This document shows positions 58,076-64,000 of a stretch of 64,000 nt of DNA, piece by piece. The notes below the pieces were generated by a model. That model ran no database searches. It saw only the letters and a program-made list of their open reading frames with translations, and had not been told where the DNA came from. The stretch covers positions 124,001-188,000 of the forward strand of contig AP025582.1 of the NCBI GenBank assembly GCA_022846075.1, read 5' to 3'. Within the stretch, counting starts at the first letter, position 1. The number at the start of each line of letters is the position of its first letter. A program made the position numbers and the translations under genes. Source of the stretch: Oscillospiraceae bacterium (GTDB taxonomy: Bacteria > Bacillota > Clostridia > Oscillospirales > Oscillospiraceae).

Positions 58076-58778
58076 CAGGGCACGGCCCTGCCGGGGGCGT
58101 TCCTTTCCCCTGTGGGAAAGGAACCGAAAGGACACCAGGGGGAGAGAGTTTCGACTCTCTCTCCCCCTGGACCCCCTCTCTCAACGACCAAAAGAGGGGA
58201 AACTGCGGTTTCCCCTCCTTTGGAAACCTCCCCGAGCTGTCCACAAGAACGTAAGAAAACCCCGTCCCCTTACTCCGTAACGGGTCCGGGGTTCGGCAGG
58301 TCTTAGGCTTCCCCTGGGGTCAAGTGGCCCTTAGCGATAGCTTTAGGGCCACTTGATGCAAGCGAAGTCGTTGAAGCTGTCGAGCGAAGCGAGACTGATG
58401 AGGGGAACTTACCGTGTAGCAGGGCTTTTTCCGCATCCCTGGTTCCCCTCATCCGTCAGCCCTCCGGGCTGCCACCTTCCCCCGAGGGGAAGGCTAAAGA
58501 CCAGCCTTCTGTCAAGCACACGTCAGCGGCCGAGCGGCGCAAGAAGGACCATGTGTCGCACAGACGCACCCGTGCTTTTCCCCCTAACAGCGGGCAGTAG
58601 ACCTCCTACTGAAAAGGGAATCTGCGAGCAGGTTTGCACCCAAGACTTTTCTTTGGGGGTCTGGGGCGGCGTTTCTTTTCCTCGGGAAAAGAAATGTCCC
58701 CCAGAAAAACGCACGTTTGATGTGCAACCAGCGAACAATCAAACGGAAAACCGTTATAACGAAAGCGAGGTGACCCCC
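58076..58778. repeat. 700-bp intergenic region of stacked hairpins and repeat copies 4-5
   Basis: No credible gene. It holds a strong hairpin CCAGGGGGAGAGAG...CTCTCTCCCCCTGG (58135-58170), a TTTCCCCTGTGGGAAAGG hairpin before it, repeat copy 4 (58304-58410, with an alternative stem AAGTGGCCCT...AGGGCCACTT inserted and ending CTGATGAGGGGAAC) and inverted copy 5 (58441-58497). Another purine/pyrimidine hairpin (CTTTTCCTCGGGAAAAG) lies near 58675-58692. The open frame across this region is an upstream extension of the MurE-like gene and shows no coding pattern. Confidence 0.75.
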
Positions 58779-60293
58779 ATGGACCGCCCCCGCCTCCCCC
58801 TGGGCGACTACTACCAGCTCTTGCAAAAAAACAACCTCCTGGCCGACCAGACGCCCCTCTCCGCCGACCTGACGAAGCCCGTTTCCTCCGTCACCTGCGA
58901 CTCCCGCTCCGCCGTCCCCGGCAGCCTGTTCCTGTGTAAGGGCGCGGCCTTCAAGGCCGAATACCTGGCCGAGGCCCTCCGCCGGGGAGCCTTCGCCTAC
59001 GTCAGCGACACGCCCTACCCTCTCCCCGCCCCCTGCATCCGGGTGACGGACATCCGCCGGGCCATGGGCCTGCTGGCCGACCGGGCCTGGGGCCACCCCT
59101 CCGGGGCGCTGGACGTGGTGGGCATCACCGGCACCAAGGGCAAGACCACCACCGCCTACTTTTTGAAGTCCATCCTAGACCTGTGGCGGGTCTCCCAAAA
59201 CCTCCACCCGGTGGGCCTTCTGTCCACCATCGTCACCGACGACGGCGCCCAGCGCCGCCCCGCCAAGCTCACCACCCCGGAGCCCCTGGACCTCCAGCGC
59301 CACCTGTGGAATGCCGTCAACGCCGGCTGCGGCTGTGTGGTCATGGAGGAGTCCAGCCAGGCCCTCAAGTACGGCCGGGTCATCGGCGTGGAGCTGGCGG
59401 CGGCGGTGTTTTTGAACCTGGGGGAGGACCACATCAGCCCCAAGGAGCACCCCACCCTGGAGGACTACTTCCAGTCCAAGCTGAAAATCTTCGACCAGGC
59501 CAGGCACGCCGTGGTGAACCTGGACAGCGACCGGGCGGGCGAGATTCTGGCGGCGGCCAAGCGGTGCGAGACGACCCTCACCTACTCCCTCAAGGACCGG
59601 GCCGCGGACCTATATGGCCACAACCTGTCCCGGAGCGGGGCCAGCCTGACCTTTTTTGCTCATTACGCCGGGGCGGAGCTGCCCTTTTCCATCCCCATGA
59701 CCGGGGACTTCAACGTCTCCAACGCCCTGGCCGCCCTGGCGGTCTGCCGCCTCCTGGGGGTCCCCGCCGAGCTGGCCCAGGCGGGCCTGGCCCGGGCCAG
59801 GGTGCCCGGGCGGATGGAGACCTACCACGTGGACGGCAAGACCGTCATCGTGGACTACGCCCACAACGGCATGGCCCTGGAGGCCCTCCTGCGCTCGGTG
59901 AAGGCGGACTACCCCGGCCAGAGCATCACCCTGCTCTTCGGCTGCACCGGCGGCAAGGGCCTGGACCGCCGGGAGGGCATGGGCCGGGCGGCGGGGGCGT
60001 ACGCCGACAACATCATCCTGACCGAGGACGACCCCGGCCCCGAGGCGCTGGAGGACATCTGCGCCGCCATCGGCGGCTTCATCGCCCCCTTCGGCAAGAC
60101 CTACACCGTCATCCCCGACCGGGAACAGGCCATCCGCGCCGCCATTGAGGGCTCCCCCGCCCCGTCGGTGGTGCTCCTGGCGGGCAAGGGGGCCGAGATG
60201 GAGCAGAAGCGCAAGGACGGCCCCGTCCCCTGCGTCCCCGACGGGATGCTGGCGAGAAAGTACCTGGGCCTGCCCCTGGAGGGCGCGGTATGA
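58779..60293 (+). CDS. MurE-like UDP-MurNAc-tripeptide synthetase family ligase
   Basis: Mur ligase of 504 aa that would add an amino acid to a UDP-muramyl-type precursor. Domain 1 has VSSVTCDSRSAVPGSLFLC; the ATP-binding centre is DVVGITGTKGKTTTAYFLKS; domain 3 has GRMETYHVDGKTVIVDYAHN. Where classical MurE has DNPR (diaminopimelate) or DNPA (lysine), this protein reads EDDPGPEAL, so the amino acid it adds is uncertain. It may be a second MurE paralog. The start at 58779 follows GCGAGG. It overlaps the VanW-type gene by 4 bp and lies in a cluster with a D-aspartate-ligase-like gene and a racemase gene. Confidence 0.85.
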   Translation: MDRPRLPLGDYYQLLQKNNLLADQTPLSADLTKPVSSVTCDSRSAVPGSLFLCKGAAFKAEYLAEALRRGAFAYVSDTPYPLPAPCIRVTDIRRAMGLLADRAWGHPSGALDVVGITGTKGKTTTAYFLKSILDLWRVSQNLHPVGLLSTIVTDDGAQRRPAKLTTPEPLDLQRHLWNAVNAGCGCVVMEESSQALKYGRVIGVELAAAVFLNLGEDHISPKEHPTLEDYFQSKLKIFDQARHAVVNLDSDRAGEILAAAKRCETTLTYSLKDRAADLYGHNLSRSGASLTFFAHYAGAELPFSIPMTGDFNVSNALAALAVCRLLGVPAELAQAGLARARVPGRMETYHVDGKTVIVDYAHNGMALEALLRSVKADYPGQSITLLFGCTGGKGLDRREGMGRAAGAYADNIILTEDDPGPEALEDICAAIGGFIAPFGKTYTVIPDREQAIRAAIEGSPAPSVVLLAGKGAEMEQKRKDGPVPCVPDGMLARKYLGLPLEGAV

Positions 60294-61108
60294 CCGGCCC
60301 GGGGGAGCGGCCGAAACACCGCTCCCCCCTCCGGGCAAAGGCGGGGGCCCTCTATTACGGCGCCCTCCGCCGCCTGCTGTGGCTGAAAATGGCCCCAACC
60401 TTCGCCAAGGAGCGGCGGGCGGAGGACCTGCCCTATGAGCACTTCACCCACGCCACCCCCCTGCTGCGCAGGCTGAGGGACGTGGACATGGCCCTCCAGC
60501 ACAACAAGGTGGAAAACCTGAAGCTGGCGGTGAAGCGGCTGGATGGGGTGGTCATCCGCCCCGGCGAGACCTTCAGCTATTGGTACCTCATCGGCAAGCC
60601 CTCCCGCCGGAAGGGCTACCGGGAGGGGATGATCCTCCGCAACGGCAAGGTCACCTCCGGCGTGGGCGGCGGGCTGTGTCAGCTTTCCAACCTCATCTAC
60701 TGGATGGCCCTCCACACCCCCCTGACGGTGACCGAGCGCCACCGCCACGGCTACGACGTGTTCCCGGACTCCGGCCGCACCCAGCCCTTCGGCAGCGGCG
60801 CCACCTGCGCCTACCCCTACGGGGACCTAACCCTCCGCAACGACACCGGCGAGACCTTCCAGCTCCGCCTCCGGGTGGGGCCGGAAAACCTGGAGGGGGC
60901 CTTCCTGGGGGACCAGCCCCCCGTGTTCCGATATGAAATCGTGGAGCGGGACCACGAGATGCGGGGGGAGTTCTGGGGCGGCTACACCCGCCGCAACAAA
61001 CTCTTCCGCCTGGTCCGCGACCTGGACGGGAAGCCGCTTTACGAGGAGCAGGTGGCGGAGAACCAGGCCGTCATGATGTACTCGCCCCTATTGGAAGAGG
61101 CAAAGTAA
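60290..61108 (+). CDS. VanW family protein
   Basis: Protein of 272 aa with the VanW domain, named from the vancomycin-resistance vanB cluster; the molecular role is not established. Diagnostic strings are VVIRPGETFSYWYLIGKPSR, GVGGGLCQLSNLIYWMALHT and RHGYDVFPDSGRTQPFGSGA. No signal peptide or clear membrane segment is seen. Its start overlaps the MurE-like stop (ATGA), so the two are made together, supporting a wall-related function. A terminator follows directly. Confidence 0.9.
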   Translation: MTGPGERPKHRSPLRAKAGALYYGALRRLLWLKMAPTFAKERRAEDLPYEHFTHATPLLRRLRDVDMALQHNKVENLKLAVKRLDGVVIRPGETFSYWYLIGKPSRRKGYREGMILRNGKVTSGVGGGLCQLSNLIYWMALHTPLTVTERHRHGYDVFPDSGRTQPFGSGATCAYPYGDLTLRNDTGETFQLRLRVGPENLEGAFLGDQPPVFRYEIVERDHEMRGEFWGGYTRRNKLFRLVRDLDGKPLYEEQVAENQAVMMYSPLLEEAK

Positions 61109-61145
61109 AAAGCGCCCGGAACGGCTTGCCGTTCCGGGCGTTTTT
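61109..61145. terminator. Bidirectional terminator
   Basis: AAAAAGCGCCCGGAACGGC and its complement with loop TTG, followed by GTTTTTC. It separates the convergent VanW gene and the large hypothetical gene. Confidence 0.93.
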
Positions 61146-62857
61146 CAATGGACCTTTTGTGTGGTCCGGTTTTCCTTGTGCTTGCCGCACTGGTCGATGA
61201 TCAGCTTTTTAGAGACGGTGTCGAAGCCGAAGTAGATCCGCAGGAATTTGGGATCACTTTCCACACGGCCGCATTTGACGTGGGCCTCGGTGTTGATCTC
61301 CCGCCCCTCATAGGTGGTGACGTACTGCTTCATCAAAGAGGAATCCTTCCGGGTCATAGAGCCCTCCCCCCGGGAGAGCTCCCAGCCGGTCCTGTTCTGG
61401 AACTCTTTGTCGATTTGGGGGATACCGCCGTCGGCGTACAGCTCGTGGAGGGTGGTGGCCATATGGTAGAGGGCCTCCCAAAGAATGTCGTCCCGGGTGG
61501 TGCATTCATCCAGGGACTTGTGCCCTTCCTCGCTGAAGGCCAGCCGGTCGGCAAAGACGGCTTCAAAATAGGCGCAGACGGCCTTCGGTCCAACGGGGTA
61601 CTCCGCCATCATGCGTACGCTGTCCAGGGCCCGCTCCAGATCGGGAACCCTGGCGGCGTCGGCCTGGCAGTAGCCAAGCCGGGTCTCCAGACTGTATTTT
61701 TCCCTTTGAAGCTCTTGGAGTTCCTTTTTGGCCAGGTCGCGTTCCCGCTCAGCGAGCTGGACCACGGCGTCCAGCTCTTCTATGGTGGCCTTTTTCTCCT
61801 CCTCGGTCTGTTGGATGGTCTGCTCCGAGCGGGTGCGCAGGGCCTCCAGGCGGCGCTGGTCTCTCTCCTCGTCCTTTTTCTGGCGGCAGTCCTCCAGGCG
61901 GAACATGGTCTCGTAAAAATCCACCTCCCGCGCCAGCACCCGGCGAAGAACGCCCAAGACCTGTTCCTCTCCCCACTCGTTCAGCTGCTCGGGGGTAAGG
62001 TAGCGGTGCTTGGCGGCGTCGCTGGGGTTGGAGGGGTCGGGCCTGGACATATAGATCCTGACCCGTCCGCCGCAGCACTGGTAGCTGGGATCAACGTAGT
62101 AGCGCATTTCCGTGTCGGCGTCCGGGTGCTGGGCGTAATAAACCAAGGCGTTGGTGGCAATCTGCCCAGCCAGCGCTTGAGGTGAGAGCAGCAGCTTCAC
62201 CGGATCAGAGGCTCCTTTTCGGCAAAAGGGGCTGATATAGACGATGGGGACCTTTCGCTCCGGGGCCATCAAAAGCCGCTGGAACCGCTCAAAGCCGCCG
62301 GATTCCAGCTTGACCGGCTCCAGGCGGGCGGGCTGGCCGTCAATGGAACAGACCAGCTTGGGGTCTTCGATCAGGAACCGGATGATCTTTGGCACACTGG
62401 GGGAGGGGGCGTCCTCACAGGGGCCGATAAAGCCAGGCACGTCCGTATAGGAGAGAACCAGGGAGAGGGTGGCCTTTCCGGGAACGATGCTCTCAAAACC
62501 GATCTCTGTGATCCACTTTCGGGGGGCGTAACCGGGCCGGGTCGTCTGGGATTCCACCAGCTGGCAGGCCCAATACTCCTCCTCCGGGGTGGATGCCGGG
62601 CGAAAATGCTCCGACTCGCAAAAAAGCGTTTTGGCCCGGTCTTTGGAGAAGATACGCCCTCCATTTTGAAAACGGGTCCACTGGTCGGGACGGGCGGAAA
62701 GGATGCCTTTGGGGGCGTAACCTCTGGAGCGGGGCCCGTATTTTCCCAGCATCCAGCACCGGATCTTCTGCACCAGAATCTTGAGCAAATCGTCCCCCGC
62801 CACCTTGACGGCAATGTCGAATTTTGTCTTAAAAAACAGGGTCGCATTTAGGTCCAT
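61145..62857 (-). CDS. Large hypothetical protein with central coiled coil (570 aa)
   Basis: Unrecognised protein of 570 aa. Residues ~1-290 are mixed alpha/beta with several motifs of interest: LSYTDVPGFIGPCEDAPSPS, VPIVYISPFCRKGASDPVKL and a Cys-rich MRYYVDPSYQCCGGRVRIYM. Residues ~320-400 are a strongly charged coiled coil (EEKKATIEELDAVVQLAERE, KKELQELQREKYSLETRLGY). The last ~50 residues form a compact basic domain (HVKCGRVESDPKFLRIYFGF, KKLIIDQCGKHKENRTTQ) faintly like RelE-type folds. AGGAGGGACATAAA precedes the ATG at 62857. No signal or membrane segment is visible. Such layouts occur in defence or stress proteins, but I assign no function. Confidence 0.75.
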   Translation of the reverse strand: MDLNATLFFKTKFDIAVKVAGDDLLKILVQKIRCWMLGKYGPRSRGYAPKGILSARPDQWTRFQNGGRIFSKDRAKTLFCESEHFRPASTPEEEYWACQLVESQTTRPGYAPRKWITEIGFESIVPGKATLSLVLSYTDVPGFIGPCEDAPSPSVPKIIRFLIEDPKLVCSIDGQPARLEPVKLESGGFERFQRLLMAPERKVPIVYISPFCRKGASDPVKLLLSPQALAGQIATNALVYYAQHPDADTEMRYYVDPSYQCCGGRVRIYMSRPDPSNPSDAAKHRYLTPEQLNEWGEEQVLGVLRRVLAREVDFYETMFRLEDCRQKKDEERDQRRLEALRTRSEQTIQQTEEEKKATIEELDAVVQLAERERDLAKKELQELQREKYSLETRLGYCQADAARVPDLERALDSVRMMAEYPVGPKAVCAYFEAVFADRLAFSEEGHKSLDECTTRDDILWEALYHMATTLHELYADGGIPQIDKEFQNRTGWELSRGEGSMTRKDSSLMKQYVTTYEGREINTEAHVKCGRVESDPKFLRIYFGFDTVSKKLIIDQCGKHKENRTTQKVH

Positions 62858-62908
62858 TTTATGTCCCTCCTGGCTGTTTTTCCCCATTATAACACAAAAT
62901 AATTTGGA

Positions 62909-64000
62909 TTACCAGGAATTCCCTTGTTTTTCCCCTTCCGCTTTTTCGAAGGCAGTTTTTACGTTTTGGCTGGGCAGGGCCCGGTTATTGGAGCGGAGGA
63001 TGGCGGAGATCTCTCCCTGGGTCTGCTCCAGCTCGGCCCGCAGCTCCAGGGCGGAGACCCGGAGGGAGCCGTGGCCCAGGATGATGAGCTGTTCCGCCCC
63101 GTCGGAGGTGGCCACCCGGACCCGGCGGCGCTCCTGGGAGAGCTGGTAGCTGGCCTTCTCGATATAGGCGTCCGCCGTCTCCGCCTCCTTGGTGTAGACC
63201 ACGTGGATGTTGTGGTATCTGCTCACCGAGCCGGTGCCCTGGGGGACCTTGTAGGCGTCGAAGACCAGGATGACCCGGCTGCCCCGGAAGCCCTGGTAGT
63301 TGCTCAAAAGGTCCATCAAAATCTTCCGGGCGGCGTCCAGGTTTTCCCGGGCCACCGCCTTCAAGTCCTCCCAGGCGAAGATGACGTTGTAGCCGTCCAC
63401 CAGCAGGTATTCCGGCCCGGTGGGCGGGGGGATGAAGCGCTTGCCCTCCGCCGGGGCGGGGCGGGACGGCTTGGGAGGCGGCTGGAAGGCCCGGGGCTTG
63501 ATGGCCCCGTAGGTCTTTTCAAAGATGCCCCGCAACTCCTTGTCCTGCTCCAGGTCCCCGGCGGGGGCGGCGGGGCGGCGGACGGGAGGCTCCGGGGTCG
63601 GGGCCTCCTTCGGGCCGGACAGGTCCAGGGCGGGGAGGTGCATATGCTCCGGCACCTCATTCCAGGGGACGTTGAAGCCAGCGCCGTGGGCGCAGAACAC
63701 CGAGCCGGCGGGGTTTTCCAGGTCCCGCTCCGGGTCGTAGGCCAGCGCCTCCACCACCTCCTCCTGCCGGGGGCGGGGGCGGTACCCGCCGGGGGTCAGG
63801 GAGAGCCGCCCCCGGCCCTTGGTGTAGGCCGCCACCTCCTGGTTGTAATCCCGGAGGGCGGACACCGGGGCGGCCCCGGTGAGGACGGTCTCCTCCCCCA
63901 CGGTGACGGGGGCCTCCGTGTCGCCTCCAAGCCGCTGGAGGTCGGCCAGGGCACGGCCCAGGTGGGCGGTGGGCAGCTCCAGGCGGAAGGCGTACCAGGG
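62909..64000 (-). CDS. TetM-like translation GTPase fused to a NYN/YacP domain (5' part missing)
   Basis: C-terminal ~364 residues of a larger minus-strand gene cut by the window edge. The first visible part is the end of an elongation-factor-G/TetM-type protein: GAAPVSALRDYNQEVAAYTK then GRGRLSLTPGGYRP. A Pro-rich linker (~residues 130-200 of the visible part) leads to a NYN (YacP-like) nuclease domain: YLLVDGYNVIFAWEDLKAVA, GSRVILVFDAYKVPQGTGSV, TADAYIEKASYQLS and VRVATSDGAEQLIILG. Firmicutes have such ribosomal-protection-type GTPases with a fused YacP domain; their link to tetracycline resistance is not certain. The in-frame GTG at 63901 is internal, not the start. Confidence 0.85.
   Translation of the reverse strand, partial: PWYAFRLELPTAHLGRALADLQRLGGDTEAPVTVGEETVLTGAAPVSALRDYNQEVAAYTKGRGRLSLTPGGYRPRPRQEEVVEALAYDPERDLENPAGSVFCAHGAGFNVPWNEVPEHMHLPALDLSGPKEAPTPEPPVRRPAAPAGDLEQDKELRGIFEKTYGAIKPRAFQPPPKPSRPAPAEGKRFIPPPTGPEYLLVDGYNVIFAWEDLKAVARENLDAARKILMDLLSNYQGFRGSRVILVFDAYKVPQGTGSVSRYHNIHVVYTKEAETADAYIEKASYQLSQERRRVRVATSDGAEQLIILGHGSLRVSALELRAELEQTQGEISAILRSNNRALPSQNVKTAFEKAEGEKQGNSW

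Noticed and set aside
55005-58497. CRISPR-like repeats
   Set aside because: Copies are few, irregularly spaced, inverted in pairs and lack uniform spacers; no cas genes are present. They are palindromic intergenic repeats.
58353-58778. N-terminal extension of the MurE-like protein by about 142 residues
   Set aside because: The extension runs through repeat copies and hairpins, has no Mur-ligase similarity, and a proper start with a binding site lies at 58779.

Overview
The window is GC-rich DNA with Gram-positive (Firmicutes) features: strong AGGAGG-type ribosome binding sites, TTGACA/TATAAT promoters, lipoprotein-type solute-binding proteins, YjiH-type transporters, an M42 aminopeptidase, a VanW protein and a ribosomal-protection GTPase fused to a NYN domain. 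Gene content and the repeated palindromic intergenic elements suggest a gut-type anaerobic Clostridia of the Oscillospiraceae (Flavonifractor/Lawsonibacter-like). This placement is inference, because there is no rRNA gene in the window. No tRNA, CRISPR array, prophage or complete insertion sequence was seen.

Layout. 1-5.75 kb: the end of a ribose-type sugar ABC transporter operon (minus strand) and a divergent AraC regulator. 5.8-16.1 kb: a nine-gene minus-strand operon for peptide uptake and amino-acid breakdown (M19 dipeptidase, peptide ABC transporter, two ornithine-cyclodeaminase-family proteins and a fused L-serine dehydratase). It is divergent from a CocE-type hydrolase and a YheO-type regulator (16.3-19.2 kb). 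19.3-21 kb: a sodium:solute symporter with the truncated remnant of an upstream gene. 21.2-28.2 kb: a TetR regulator followed by an unusual arginine-deiminase-like pathway (OTC-like carbamoyltransferase, NhaC-like antiporter, agmatine-deiminase-like enzyme, YjiH transporter, carbamate kinase). 28.3-31.9 kb: polysaccharide deacetylase, MATE exporter and galE, with a 70-bp tandem repeat before galE. 32-40 kb: a MerR regulator divergent from a six-gene operon (Fe-alcohol dehydrogenase, 2-aminothiazoline-4-carboxylate hydrolase family, YjiH transporter, M20 and M24 peptidases, L-cysteine desulfidase family). 40-50.5 kb: mixed housekeeping and envelope genes, including a metal-efflux CDF gene with a probable Ni/Co riboswitch. 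50.6-55 kb: recJ-relA. 55.1-61.1 kb: a cell-wall cluster (ATP-grasp ligase, Asp/Glu racemase, MurE-like ligase, VanW) broken up by palindromic repeats and a low-GC XRE pair. 61.1-64 kb: a large unrecognised coiled-coil protein and the 3' part of a TetM-like/NYN fusion.

The most notable system is the 21.2-28.2 kb operon. The carbamoyltransferase keeps its carbamoyl-phosphate-binding motifs but has lost every familiar ornithine-binding motif. The deiminase keeps its catalytic residues but carries an insertion beside them. With the carbamate kinase and two transporters this reads as an ATP-yielding pathway for a guanidino compound that is probably neither arginine nor agmatine. The same 18-base palindromic motif lies before the tetR gene and before the carbamoyltransferase gene, a likely operator pair. 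A second regulatory finding is a textbook MerR-type promoter (19-bp spacer containing a perfect dyad) in front of the cysteine/peptide operon at 33.1 kb.
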